Positions 8,641-18,364 of a DNA stretch of 64,000 nucleotides are shown here, piece by piece. This stretch comes from Pseudomonas putida (GTDB lineage: Bacteria > Pseudomonadota > Gammaproteobacteria > Pseudomonadales > Pseudomonadaceae), in NCBI RefSeq assembly GCF_002741075.1, contig NZ_CP016634.1:5730411-5794410 (forward strand). Reading direction: 5' to 3'. Positions within the stretch are counted from its first letter, which is position 1; each line of letters opens with the position of its first letter. Position numbers and translations under genes: made by a program. The notes under the pieces are model-generated. The model was not told the origin of the DNA. It worked only from the letters and a program-made list of their open reading frames with translations, and made no database searches.

Positions 8641-11517
8641 TCAGGGCATCAGGATGCTGGGAGACTTCTCCAGCAAGGCCTCGAACGCCTGGGCATCCAA
8701 CGGCCTGCTGATCAGGTAACCCTGCGCTTCATCGCATCCATGGTCGTGCAGGAACGCCAGTTGCTCCTGGGTTTCCACCCCTTCGGCCACGACCTTCAGG
8801 CCCAGGCTCTTGGCCATGGCGATGATCGCGCGGATGATCGCCGCATCCTGACTGCCCTCCTGCAAGCCGCGAATGAACGCCTGGTCGATCTTCACATAGT
8901 CCACCGGGAAGCGCTTGAGGTAGCTCAGCGAAGAGTAGCCGGTGCCGAAGTCATCGATCGCCAGCTTGACCCCCAGCTCATGCAGTTGCTGGAACGTCGA
9001 GATGATGTGTTCGACGCTGTCGAGCAGCTGGCTTTCAGTCAGTTCCAGCTCCAGCAACTGCGGCGCAAGTCCCGTTTCTGCCAGCACCTGGCGCACCAGG
9101 CTGACGATCTTGCCCTGGCGCAGCTGATAGCCAGAGAGATTCACCGACACGCGCACGCTCATGCCCTGGCGACGCCATTCACAGGCCTGCCAGCACGCTT
9201 GACGCAAGACGAACTCGCCCATCGGCCCGATCAACCCAGTCTCTTCGGCAAGGCCGATGAAGTCGCCTGGCGGCACCATCCCCCACTGCGGGTGCTGCCA
9301 ACGCACCAGCGCTTCGGCGGCAAGCAAGCGGCCGCTGTGCAGGCACAACTTGGGTTGGTAGTAGACCAGCAACTGGCCTTCATCGATGGCCTTGCGCAAG
9401 TGATTTTCCAGCTGCAGTCGCTCCAGCGTGCTGGCGCGCAGGCTTTCGGTGTAGAACTGGAAGTTGTCGCCGCCTAGATGCTTGGCATGCTGCTTGGCCA
9501 TGTCAGCCTGGCTGAGCAACGCGTTGACGTCGAAACTGGGGTCTGACAGCAAACTGATGCCGACCGAGGCGCTGATCACCAGCTCATGCCCGCCCAGACG
9601 CTGCGGGACGCGAAGTTTGTCGAGCAGTCGGGTGGTTACTCGCACCAGGCTGGAAAGGTTGCTGTAGCCATCGAAAAGCACGACGAATTCATCGCCGGAC
9701 AGACGCGCCACGGTGTCCGCCTCGGGTACCGCGTTGGCGATACGCAAGGCCATCTTCTTCAATAGCTGATCGGCCAATTCGTGGCCAAGACTTTCGTTGA
9801 GCAACTTGAAGCGGTCCAGATCGATGTGCAGCAACGCCAGGCTGCGTCCATTCACCCGAACCCGCTGTCCGGCCTCGTGCAGACGCAGGCGGAACAAGGC
9901 CCGGTTGGCCAGGCCGGTGAGATCGTCGTAGTGGGCCAAGTAGCGCAGCCGCTCCTCCGACTCCCGCCGTGCCGACAGGTCAGTGAAGAAGCCCACGATG
10001 TTGCTGATGTTACCCCGCGCGTCACGCACGCCATTGAGCTGCAACCACTGGGGGTAGAGCTCGCCGTTGCGGCGCGCCTCGACCAGCTCGCCCTGCCAGC
10101 GCCCCTGGTGCTCCAGGGCCTGGCTGATCGCCTGGCTGTGACGCCGGGCGTCGCGACTGCAGGGCAGCTCCAGGGCATTGCGCTGCAAAAGCTCTTCCCG
10201 GCCGAAGCCTGTGATCTGGCAAAACGCCTGGTTGACGGCCAGCAACCGGAAGCCCGCATCGAGGATCGCGATACCCTCACTGGCCGCTTCGAACACCGTC
10301 GCCGCCAGCCGCTGCTGTTCTTCCTGCTCTTTTTGCCCGGTGATGTCGCGCCGCGTGCCCAGCATGCGCAGGACACGGCCGTCGGCGGCGTGCTCCACGG
10401 CCCGGCCACGGTCTTCGATCCAGCGCCAGCCCCCTTGGGTGTGCCGAATGCGGTATTCGACCCGGTAGTCCTCGGTGCGGCCCTTGAGGTGTTCGACCAG
10501 TGTTCTGCGCAGCAACGGCAGATCGTCCGGGTGCAGGCGCGGCTTGAGGTCAGCGCGTACCGAACGGACCTGCTCGGGGTCCAGGCCGAACAACGCGTGC
10601 AACTGCGTGTGATGGACCTCATCGGTGAGCAGGTTCCAATCCCACAGCCCCAGCTCACTGGCTTCCAACGCCAGGGCCAAGCGCTGTTCGCTCTTGCCCA
10701 GGGCCTGGTTGGCCAGATCCAGCTCGTGACTGCGCTGGAGCACGCGTTGCTCCAACCCAGCCTGGGCCTGGCGTAGTTGCTCTTCGGCATGACGACGCTG
10801 ACGTACTTCGGCGAGCAACGCTTGGTTCAGTTGCTCCCCGCGCTGCTGGGCGCTCTGCAGGTGTTCGATCAGTGCCTGGTTCTGGAAACGACGCAACAAG
10901 CTGCGCTCGATCAGACGGTTCACCTGCCAGGCCACCACCATCAAGGCCCCCAGCAGAATCAAGCCGAGCCAGCCCCAGCCGCGCTGAGCGCCGGCGTCGA
11001 AGTAGAACAGGAACACAATCGGCGGCAGCAGACAGGGCAAGGCAAAACTGAGAAACGCCGACAGGCTCACGGCATAGGCGACACTGGCCGACAACGTCGC
11101 CGCCCCCAGCAGCCCGAACACCCAAGCCTGCTGCACGAAATCATCCACCGGCACCAGGGCGATCGCCGCGCAGGCCAAGGTCAGGCCGCTGAAGGCAGAG
11201 CCGGACAGGAACATGTGCTGCCAGGACGCCTTGGCCTGGCGTGCCGGCGTCGCCGCATCGAAGGCCGCGACCTGGATCACCCGCAGGGCCACCAGCGCCA
11301 ACAGCCAGGCCAGCCACACACTGACCAGCAGATAGCGCTCAGGGCTCCACAGCAGCCAGGCGCACAGCAGGCCATTGATCAGCATCAGCAGGGTGGGCAG
11401 CAATGAGCCCTGATAGAGGAGACGGGTGCGCTCAATGGAGAGCTGGGTCGCAAATTGCCTGCGCACACTCCTTACCGTCTCCGGCGATGCTCCGATCGCC
11501 GCGAAATCCTGGGTCAT
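8641..11517 (-). CDS. PAS-GGDEF-EAL membrane signalling protein
   Basis: A 958-residue cyclic-di-GMP protein. About six membrane spans fill residues 20-200, then a coiled coil, two PAS domains, a GGDEF domain and an EAL domain. The GGDEF motif reads LSGDEFVVL, a Ser variant seen in some active cyclases. The EAL domain keeps EALVRW, DDFGTGYSSLSYLK and VVAEGVET, so phosphodiesterase activity is likely; which activity dominates cannot be told. I chose ATG 11517 (MTQDFAAIG); an upstream in-frame start would add 21 residues. Its end is 6 bases from the zwf stop, convergent. Confidence 0.9.
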   Translation of the reverse strand: MTQDFAAIGASPETVRSVRRQFATQLSIERTRLLYQGSLLPTLLMLINGLLCAWLLWSPERYLLVSVWLAWLLALVALRVIQVAAFDAATPARQAKASWQHMFLSGSAFSGLTLACAAIALVPVDDFVQQAWVFGLLGAATLSASVAYAVSLSAFLSFALPCLLPPIVFLFYFDAGAQRGWGWLGLILLGALMVVAWQVNRLIERSLLRRFQNQALIEHLQSAQQRGEQLNQALLAEVRQRRHAEEQLRQAQAGLEQRVLQRSHELDLANQALGKSEQRLALALEASELGLWDWNLLTDEVHHTQLHALFGLDPEQVRSVRADLKPRLHPDDLPLLRRTLVEHLKGRTEDYRVEYRIRHTQGGWRWIEDRGRAVEHAADGRVLRMLGTRRDITGQKEQEEQQRLAATVFEAASEGIAILDAGFRLLAVNQAFCQITGFGREELLQRNALELPCSRDARRHSQAISQALEHQGRWQGELVEARRNGELYPQWLQLNGVRDARGNISNIVGFFTDLSARRESEERLRYLAHYDDLTGLANRALFRLRLHEAGQRVRVNGRSLALLHIDLDRFKLLNESLGHELADQLLKKMALRIANAVPEADTVARLSGDEFVVLFDGYSNLSSLVRVTTRLLDKLRVPQRLGGHELVISASVGISLLSDPSFDVNALLSQADMAKQHAKHLGGDNFQFYTESLRASTLERLQLENHLRKAIDEGQLLVYYQPKLCLHSGRLLAAEALVRWQHPQWGMVPPGDFIGLAEETGLIGPMGEFVLRQACWQACEWRRQGMSVRVSVNLSGYQLRQGKIVSLVRQVLAETGLAPQLLELELTESQLLDSVEHIISTFQQLHELGVKLAIDDFGTGYSSLSYLKRFPVDYVKIDQAFIRGLQEGSQDAAIIRAIIAMAKSLGLKVVAEGVETQEQLAFLHDHGCDEAQGYLISRPLDAQAFEALLEKSPSILMP

Positions 11518-11758
11518 AGGGTCGTGTTCTTGTTGTGTTTTTGTATTGGCAGACCGCAAAAGTGCAGGGAGCATACACAAGCCAAGGCCTGGGCCAAACT
11601 GCTCTGCATCATGTTTTCAAAAATACCTGCGCTCATTTACCCAGACCGCTCAAGAACAGGCCTCTCCCCAAGAGAGCCGATGAACGGTCTGACACGGCCC
11701 GCAAGATTTCTCCTGGGGTCGTTTGCCCCTGCCCCCTGCGCGGCCCTAGAATGGCCGG

Positions 11759-13942
11759 ATGCGCAATGATGACCTCTCCCTCCTGCTGAACTCCCTCAAC
11801 GATGCCCAACGCCAGGCCGTAGCGGCCCCGCTGGGGCGTCAATTGGTGCTTGCCGGCGCTGGCTCGGGCAAGACCCGCGTGCTGGTGCATCGTATCGCCT
11901 GGCTGATCCAGGTCGAACAGGCCTCCCCACACTCGATCCTGTCGGTGACCTTCACCAACAAGGCCGCGGCGGAAATGCGCCAGCGGATCGAGCAATTGCT
12001 GGGCATCAACCCGGCCGGCATGTGGGTAGGCACCTTCCACGGCCTGGCTCACCGCCTGCTACGCGCCCATTGGCAGGAAGCCCGCTTGGTGCAGAACTTC
12101 CAGATCCTGGACAGCGACGACCAGCAGCGGCTGATCAAACGGGTAATCCGCGAGCTCGGCCTCGACGAGCAGCGCTGGCCGGCCCGCCAGGCCCAATGGT
12201 TCATCAATGGCCAGAAAGACGAAGGCCTGCGCCCACAACATATCCAGGCCGGCGGCGACCTGTTCCTGGGCACCATGCGCAGCATCTACGAAGCCTACGA
12301 ACAGGCCTGCGAGCGCGCCGGTGTCATCGACTTTTCCGAACTGCTGCTACGCGCCCTGGACCTGTGGCGCGACCACCCTGGCCTGCTCGAACACTACCAG
12401 CGGCGCTTCCGCCACCTGCTGGTGGACGAGTTCCAAGACACCAACGCCGTGCAGTACGCCTGGCTGCGTCTACTCGCCGCGGGTGGCAGCAGCCTGATGG
12501 CGGTAGGTGATGATGACCAGTCGATCTACGGCTGGCGCGGCGCCAAGATCGAGAACATTCACCAGTACACCGCCGACTTCCCCGACGCCGAGCTGATTCG
12601 CCTGGAGCAAAACTACCGTTCTACCGGTGGCATCCTCAAGGCGGCCAATGCCCTGATCGCCAACAACAGCGGGCGCCTGGGCAAAGAGCTGTGGACCGAC
12701 ATGGGCGAAGGCGAACCGCTGACCCTCTATGCCGCCTACAACGAGCATGACGAAGCGCGCTACGTGGTGGAAACCATCGAGAGCTTCATCAAGCAGGGCA
12801 ACGCCCGCAGCGACGTGGCCATTTTGTATCGCTCCAACGCCCAGTCGCGGGTGCTCGAAGAAGCCCTGCTGCGTGAACGCATTCCCTATCGGATCTACGG
12901 CGGCCAACGCTTCTTCGAGCGCGCCGAGATCAAAAACGCCATGGCCTACCTGCGTCTGCTCGAAGGCCGCGGCAATGATGCTGCTCTGGAGCGGGTGATC
13001 AACGTGCCACCGCGCGGCATCGGCGAAAAGACCGTCGAGGCGATCCGCGAACATGCCCGACACAGCCAACTGTCGATGTGGGAAGCCATGTGCCAGCTGT
13101 TAGCGGGCAAAGCACTCAAAGGCCGTGCCGCCAGCGCCCTGGGCGCCTTCATCGAGTTGATGGAAAACCTGGCGGCCAAGGTCCTGGAAATGCCGCTGCA
13201 CCTGATGACCCAGACCGTCATCGAGCAGTCCGGCCTGATCCTCTATCACCAGGAAGAAAAAGGCGAAAAAGGCCAGGCACGGGTAGAAAACCTCGAGGAA
13301 CTGGTCAGCGCGGCGCGCAACTTCGAGACCAGCGAGGACGACGCCGACCTGTCACCGCTCTCCGCCTTCCTGGGTCACGCCTCGCTGGAGGCTGGCGACG
13401 CCCAAGCCGACGAGCACGAGGACAGCATCCAGCTGATGACACTGCACAGTGCCAAGGGTTTGGAGTTCCCCTACGTGTTCCTGGTGGGCATGGAAGAAGG
13501 CCTGTTCCCCCACAAGATGAGCCTGGAAGAACCCGGCCGTCTGGAGGAAGAGCGTCGCTTGGCCTACGTGGGCATCACCCGGGCCATGCGCCAACTGATC
13601 ATGACCTACGCCGAGACCCGCCGCCTGTATGGCAGCGAGACCTACAACAAGGTGTCGCGTTTCGTACGGGAGATTCCGGCAGGACTGGTTCAGGAAGTGC
13701 GCTTGTCCAATTCGGTCAGCCGTCCTTTCGGTGGCAGTCAGAACCAGGCGAGCAGCCTGTTCGCCAATGCCAGCATCCCTCAGACCGCGTTCGCCCTAGG
13801 CCAGCGCGTACAGCACTCGGTGTTCGGCGAAGGTGTGATCCTCAATTTCGAAGGTTCCGGCGCCCAGGCTCGGGTGCAGGTCAACTTCGCCGAAGGCAGC
13901 AAGTGGCTGATGCTGGGGTATGCCAAGCTGGAAGCGATCTGA
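11759..13942 (+). CDS. uvrD: DNA helicase II UvrD
   Basis: A 727-residue superfamily 1A 3'-5' helicase that unwinds DNA in nucleotide excision repair and mismatch repair. Walker A AGAGSGKT is at residues 32-39, Walker B LLVDEFQDT near 215, motif III GDDDQSIYGWRGA near 255, and motif VI YVGITRAM near 605. The C-terminal tail FALGQRVQHSVFGEGVI is the UvrD/PcrA-type Tudor-like domain that contacts RNA polymerase. Full length for the family. Confidence 0.97.
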   Translation: MRNDDLSLLLNSLNDAQRQAVAAPLGRQLVLAGAGSGKTRVLVHRIAWLIQVEQASPHSILSVTFTNKAAAEMRQRIEQLLGINPAGMWVGTFHGLAHRLLRAHWQEARLVQNFQILDSDDQQRLIKRVIRELGLDEQRWPARQAQWFINGQKDEGLRPQHIQAGGDLFLGTMRSIYEAYEQACERAGVIDFSELLLRALDLWRDHPGLLEHYQRRFRHLLVDEFQDTNAVQYAWLRLLAAGGSSLMAVGDDDQSIYGWRGAKIENIHQYTADFPDAELIRLEQNYRSTGGILKAANALIANNSGRLGKELWTDMGEGEPLTLYAAYNEHDEARYVVETIESFIKQGNARSDVAILYRSNAQSRVLEEALLRERIPYRIYGGQRFFERAEIKNAMAYLRLLEGRGNDAALERVINVPPRGIGEKTVEAIREHARHSQLSMWEAMCQLLAGKALKGRAASALGAFIELMENLAAKVLEMPLHLMTQTVIEQSGLILYHQEEKGEKGQARVENLEELVSAARNFETSEDDADLSPLSAFLGHASLEAGDAQADEHEDSIQLMTLHSAKGLEFPYVFLVGMEEGLFPHKMSLEEPGRLEEERRLAYVGITRAMRQLIMTYAETRRLYGSETYNKVSRFVREIPAGLVQEVRLSNSVSRPFGGSQNQASSLFANASIPQTAFALGQRVQHSVFGEGVILNFEGSGAQARVQVNFAEGSKWLMLGYAKLEAI

Positions 13943-13972
13943 GGCCCACAGGCGCTGGATCCCTCCGAGAGC

Positions 13973-13994
13973 AACAGGTTGCGTACAACCTGTT
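13973..13994. repeat. Palindrome after uvrD
   Basis: AACAGGTTG-CGTA-CAACCTGTT is a perfect 9-bp inverted repeat 30 bases past the uvrD stop. It could end or protect the uvrD mRNA, but no T run follows, so an intrinsic terminator is not clear. The rest of the 270-base gap to the next gene shows no coding signal. Confidence 0.5.
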
Positions 13995-14213
13995 CGGGAA
14001 TGGGGCCGCTGAGCGGCCTCTCGCGGGCTTCCACAGGTTACGTGCCGCCCTTCCAGCCGACTCTTACAGATGTTGACGAATGGTCCCACACCCCAATCAG
14101 GCGTGTCTCAGACCGCTCAGGCAAAAGCTGGAAACATTATGGCGCTGGTCATGTCTCCTACAACATGTGCAACATGACGCGCGTGCAATCCACCCACAGG
14201 GGATATCCCATCT

Positions 14214-15062
14214 ATGCAACGTTTTCTTAGCATCGTACTGGCGCTGTGCGTCGGCCTGACGCTGAGCCTGGATGCCAACGCCAAGCGTTTCGGCGGCGGC
14301 AAGAGTTCGGGCTCCGCGCCTATCCACCAGACCCGCCAGGCTGCGCCAACCACCCCAGCCGCCGCGCCGACCGCTCCTGGCCGCGCACCGGCCGCCGCCA
14401 GCGGTGCTTCGCGCTGGCTGGGCCCTCTGGCCGGTATCGCCGCTGGCGGTCTGCTGGCCTCCATGTTCATGGGCGACGGCTTCCAGGGCATGCAGATCTT
14501 CGACTTCCTGATCATGGGCCTGATCGCCTTCCTGGTGTTCCGCTTCATCGCAGCTCGCCGCCGCCAGCAGCAGCCGCAGATGGCCGGCGCCGGTCATGCG
14601 CCGTACCAGCGTGAAACCCATGCCCAACCGGCCCAGCCATCGGTCTTCGGTGGCGCTTCGGCAACTGCCGCCGCTCCGGTCATCAATGCCCCGGCCTGGT
14701 TCAACGAGCAAAGCTTCCTGTCCGCTGCCCGCACCCACTTCATGTCGCTGCAGCAGCACTGGGATGCCAACGAAATGGACAAGATCGCCGAGTTCGTCAC
14801 CCCGCAGATGCTCGAGTTCCTCAAGCGCGAGCGTGCCGACCTGGGGGATGGCTTCCAGTCCACCTATATCGACAACCTCGATGTGCAGCTCGAAGGTGTC
14901 GACGACCGTGCCGACAAGACTGTCGCCACCCTGACCTTCCACGGTGTATCGAAGACCTCGCGCTTCGATCAGGGCGAAGCCTTCAGCGAAAGCTGGCACA
15001 TGGAGCGTGCCCAGGGCGAAAACCAGCCTTGGCTGCTCGCCGGTATCCGCCAGAACGGCTGA
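14214..15062 (+). CDS. Tim44-domain exported/membrane protein
   Basis: A 282-residue protein with a signal peptide (MQRFLSIVLALCVGLTLSL, then ANAKRFGGG), a low-complexity Ala/Pro/Thr linker, two close hydrophobic spans (about residues 65-80 and 90-110), an arginine/glutamine-rich stretch, and a C-terminal Tim44-like domain (from about residue 150, with TYIDNLDVQLEG and TLTFHGVSKTSR). Bacterial Tim44-like proteins are membrane-bound with no settled role. A strong terminator follows immediately. Confidence 0.85.
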   Translation: MQRFLSIVLALCVGLTLSLDANAKRFGGGKSSGSAPIHQTRQAAPTTPAAAPTAPGRAPAAASGASRWLGPLAGIAAGGLLASMFMGDGFQGMQIFDFLIMGLIAFLVFRFIAARRRQQQPQMAGAGHAPYQRETHAQPAQPSVFGGASATAAAPVINAPAWFNEQSFLSAARTHFMSLQQHWDANEMDKIAEFVTPQMLEFLKRERADLGDGFQSTYIDNLDVQLEGVDDRADKTVATLTFHGVSKTSRFDQGEAFSESWHMERAQGENQPWLLAGIRQNG

Positions 15063-15080
15063 TCCACCCGCTGCACACAA

Positions 15081-15108
15081 AACCCCGGGCTTGCCCGGGG
15101 TTTTTGCT
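15081..15108 (+). terminator. Terminator of the Tim44-like gene
   Basis: AACCCCGGGCTTGCCCGGGG followed by TTTTTGCTTTT: a GC-rich hairpin and T run, 18 bases past the stop codon. Confidence 0.95.
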
Positions 15109-15173
15109 TTTGGCAGAGCGGGCTACTAGGGTATAAACCGCAGCGTTGTCATCAAGGCCAGAGGATGTAAGCC

Positions 15174-15581
15174 GTGGAAGAAGTGATCGATCAGCTCCGT
15201 GAAGCCAATGAACCCGTACCGGTACCGCTGGAATTGCCGGACGAGGACCTGTTGGTAGAGATCGAGGAAGAATTGCTGATCAACATGCCGTTCGGCCTGC
15301 GCGAATTCCTGCTGACGGTCAGCGATGTGGTCTATGGCAGCCTGGAGCCGGTAACCGTCACCGATCCTCAATCCCACACCTACCTGCCCGACGTTGCCGC
15401 CAACGCCTGGGACGCCGGCGTGCCACGCGACCTGGTCCCGCTCTGCCAGGACGGCGACAACTACTATTGTGTCGAAGAGGACGGCACCGTGGTGCTGTGG
15501 GACGCCGAGGAAGAAGCGATCGGCGAAGACAACTGGGAAACCGTCTGGCACTGGGTCCGGGACGTGTGGCTGGAAAGCTGA
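15174..15581 (+). CDS. SMI1/KNR4 (SUKH)-like acidic protein
   Basis: A 135-residue, very acidic protein. Segments such as NMPFGLREFLLTVSD and DLVPLCQDGDNYYCVEEDG match the SMI1/KNR4 (SUKH) fold. SUKH proteins include toxin immunity proteins, but no toxin gene is adjacent and the setting is core, so a housekeeping role is as likely. The start is GTG 15174, with AGAGGA about nine bases upstream. Confidence 0.75.
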   Translation: MEEVIDQLREANEPVPVPLELPDEDLLVEIEEELLINMPFGLREFLLTVSDVVYGSLEPVTVTDPQSHTYLPDVAANAWDAGVPRDLVPLCQDGDNYYCVEEDGTVVLWDAEEEAIGEDNWETVWHWVRDVWLES

Positions 15582-15752
15582 GTCACTCGGCTCACAAAAG
15601 TCCCTGCCTGGTGCAATAGGATTTTCTGCGCCCCAAAGGTGGCTCATGGCCACTACTCAACGTAGAATCCCCAGGTGTTCTGCGCCTGGCGGCGGCGTTA
15701 CCGTTCTATCCCCTCGGACTGCGGCGTCGCCTTGCGCAGAGTGCGCAAGCCC

Positions 15753-17513
15753 TCAGTGGGACTGATCCCGGTTGTTTTCCAACGTCTCCAGCAAGGCGAT
15801 CTGCATGCGGGTATGCACCCGAATGAACCATCGCCACAGCAAGGCCACCACCACCGCTGCAACGACTGCGATGACCAGCAGCAACTCGTTGGTCGGCAGG
15901 ATGCTCGCCGAAAGCGCCGACAGCAGCAGGAAGATCACCAGCAGCGACAGCAACGGAATCACCTCGGCAATCACCCGGCGGACACGTTGAGTGTGCCGTC
16001 CGGCCATCTCCGGCTTCACGCCCATCTCTGCCAACAACATCGATAGCGCCTTGAGCTTGCGGTAGGCCGCAATCAGGAAGGGCAGCGACAGCAACAGTGC
16101 AGCGCCCCATATCAGCGCCTTCTGCTGGCTGACATCGCTGACCCATTCGCTCAACCAAGTGGCGATGCGCCCGGCAAAGTAACCACCGCTGAAGAAAATC
16201 GCGATGACCAGCGCCAGGTTCACTCCCACCTGAAGCAGGATGCGCCGGATCATCGCTGCGACCATCGCACCCTCACCCTGAGGCTGGATGCTGCGCAGCC
16301 ATTCCCCGTACAACGACAGCACCCGCGCCAGGCGCCCGGGGACCACTTTGCCGAGCTTGAGCGAGAGCGGATCGGCGGCGCGAATCAGATAGGGCGTAAG
16401 CAAGGTGGTAATGGCCGACACCGCCACCGCCACCGGATAGAGAAAGTCGCTGGTGACCTGCAAGGTCATCCCCAAGGCGGCGATGATGAAAGAAAACTCG
16501 CCAATCTGTGAAAGCCCCATGCCAACCCGCAGTGAGGTGCGTCCATCATTGCCGGCGATGAAGGCCCCCATGCCGCAGGACAGCATCTTGCCCAGCACCA
16601 CCGCCAGGGTGATCACCGTGATCGGCCAGGCATAGTCGATCAGCACACGCGGGTCGATCATCAGGCCGATGGCGACGAAGAAGATGGCGCTGAACAGGTC
16701 GCGTACAGGCTCGATCAGGCTTTCGATCTTCAGCAGTTGCCGGGACTCGGCCATGATCGCGCCAATCAGGAACGCGCCCAGGACCATGCTGTATTCGAGC
16801 TTGACCACCAACAGGCAGAAGCCGAAGCACAGCCCCAATACCGTAATGAGCAACATCTCGTTGCTTTCGAATTTCGCCACGTAGGCCAACAGCCGCGGGA
16901 CCAGCAGGATGCCGATGACCAGGGCGACAATCATGAACAGTGACAGCTTGCCCACCGTGGAAAACACTTCGCCGGAGCTGACAGTTCCGCTGACAGCGAT
17001 GCCCGACAGCAGGGCGATGATGCCGATGCCCAGGATGTCTTCGACGATCAGCACGCCGAAGATCAGTTGGGCGAAGCGCTCGTTCTTCATCTTCAGGTCA
17101 TTGAGCGCCTTGACGATGATGGTGGTCGAGGAGATGGCCAGGATCGCTCCCAGGAACAGCGAGTCCATGGTGTTCCAGCCAAACCAGCGACCAATCTCGA
17201 AGCCGATCCAGATCATCAGGACGATTTCCAGGAAAGCCGCGATGAACGCCGTGGCGCCAACCTTGAACAACTTGCCCAGACTGAACTCCAGGCCCAGGCA
17301 GAACATCAGGAAGATCACCCCAAGCTCAGCCAGGGTCTTGATGGTGTCTTCGTCATGGATCAGGCCAAAGGGCGGTGTATGCGGTCCAATGATGAAGCCC
17401 GCAACGATGTAGCCCAGCACCACCGGCTGCTTGAATCGGTGGAAAAGAATGGTGACTACCCCGGCGACCAGCATGATCACGGCCAGATCCTGGATGAAGC
17501 TGATGGCATGCAT
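15753..17513 (-). CDS. Cation/proton antiporter (Kef/CPA2 family)
   Basis: A 586-residue inner-membrane antiporter of the CPA2 (Na_H_Exchanger) family, expected to exchange K+ or Na+ for protons. About twelve spans fill residues 1-390 with the family signatures VVLGYIVAGFIIGPHTP (about 30-46), GVIFLMFCLGLEFSLGKL and FSAIFFVAIGLMIDP. Instead of the TrkA-N nucleotide domain of KefB/KefC, the C-terminal part has further hydrophobic spans (about 420-560). ATG 17513 begins MHAISFIQDLAVIM; the 18-residue extension to 17567 does not look conserved. Substrate is inferred from the family only. Confidence 0.88.
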   Translation of the reverse strand: MHAISFIQDLAVIMLVAGVVTILFHRFKQPVVLGYIVAGFIIGPHTPPFGLIHDEDTIKTLAELGVIFLMFCLGLEFSLGKLFKVGATAFIAAFLEIVLMIWIGFEIGRWFGWNTMDSLFLGAILAISSTTIIVKALNDLKMKNERFAQLIFGVLIVEDILGIGIIALLSGIAVSGTVSSGEVFSTVGKLSLFMIVALVIGILLVPRLLAYVAKFESNEMLLITVLGLCFGFCLLVVKLEYSMVLGAFLIGAIMAESRQLLKIESLIEPVRDLFSAIFFVAIGLMIDPRVLIDYAWPITVITLAVVLGKMLSCGMGAFIAGNDGRTSLRVGMGLSQIGEFSFIIAALGMTLQVTSDFLYPVAVAVSAITTLLTPYLIRAADPLSLKLGKVVPGRLARVLSLYGEWLRSIQPQGEGAMVAAMIRRILLQVGVNLALVIAIFFSGGYFAGRIATWLSEWVSDVSQQKALIWGAALLLSLPFLIAAYRKLKALSMLLAEMGVKPEMAGRHTQRVRRVIAEVIPLLSLLVIFLLLSALSASILPTNELLLVIAVVAAVVVALLWRWFIRVHTRMQIALLETLENNRDQSH

Positions 17514-17836
17514 GGCGAGGTACTCCTTTTCTCGTTGCCTTGGCAGACCGCTCCTCTGCCAAGGCAAACCCGAGCGAGCAGCACGTACATACTGTGTTCA
17601 AAGCAGGAAAGCCCATGTTGCATGGGCTTGCTCAGGTTAACATCGCGCCTTTGCCGGAATAGCCGATGCAATATGCAGAAACAGATCGGCGATTTTGCTG
17701 CCATTGATGGCACGATCCGCGTGACGGCAGCGCGTCAGGCGACGTCCCGTACCAGGATGGGAAACCATATGAGGGGGAAACAGAAGTGTCCGCAGATACC
17801 CGCCCCGTTTCAGCGCAACCAAACCGTGAGCACACT
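17514..17836. other. 323-base gap between divergent genes
   Basis: This stretch is the shared 5' region of the antiporter (minus) and the thioesterase (plus). The only structure I see is a 9-bp inverted repeat AAGCCCATG-TTG-CATGGGCTT at 17609-17629, which lies in the antiporter's leader side. No further gene is supported. Confidence 0.5.
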
Positions 17837-18322
17837 ATGGAACCTGGAAACGCCCAGCTGACGATGACCGTCCTGATGACCCCGGACATGGCCAATTTCT
17901 CCGGCAACGTCCACGGCGGCACCCTGCTCAAGTACCTCGACGAGGTCGCCTATGCCTGCGCCAGCCGCTATGCCGGTAGCTACGTGGTCACCCTGTCAGT
18001 GGACCAGGTGATTTTCCGCGAGCCTGTGCATGTCGGAGAATTGGTAACCTTCCTCGCCTCGGTCAACTACACCGGCAATACGTCCATGGAAGTGGGCATC
18101 AAGGTCGTGACCGAAAACATCCGCGAGCGCTCTGTGCGGCACTCCAACAGCTGCTTCTTCACCATGGTCGCGGTCGACGACAACCGTCGCCCGGTGCAGG
18201 TCCCGCCACGCCAGCCCCAGAGTAGCGAAGAGAAGCGCCGTTTCCTGCAGGGCCAGCAGCGTCGGCAGATCCGTCAGGAATTGGAACAGCGCTACCAGAA
18301 CCTCAAGACCGATTCTATTTAA
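17837..18322 (+). CDS. Hotdog-fold acyl-CoA thioesterase
   Basis: A 161-residue single-hotdog thioesterase of the YciA/ACOT type that hydrolyses acyl-CoA to free fatty acid and CoA in the cytoplasm. The signature MANFSGNVHGGTLLKYLDEV carries the catalytic Asp, and VVTLSVDQVIFREPVHVGE follows. I chose ATG 17837 (MEPGNAQLTMTVLMTP); an in-frame GTG 17786 would add 17 residues not seen in relatives. The tail is rich in Gln, Arg and Glu (RRFLQGQQRRQIRQELEQRY). Confidence 0.9.
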   Translation: MEPGNAQLTMTVLMTPDMANFSGNVHGGTLLKYLDEVAYACASRYAGSYVVTLSVDQVIFREPVHVGELVTFLASVNYTGNTSMEVGIKVVTENIRERSVRHSNSCFFTMVAVDDNRRPVQVPPRQPQSSEEKRRFLQGQQRRQIRQELEQRYQNLKTDSI

Positions 18323-18364
18323 ACCGCGTTACCGGCAGGGCTGCGCAACAGCCCTTTCAAGGCG

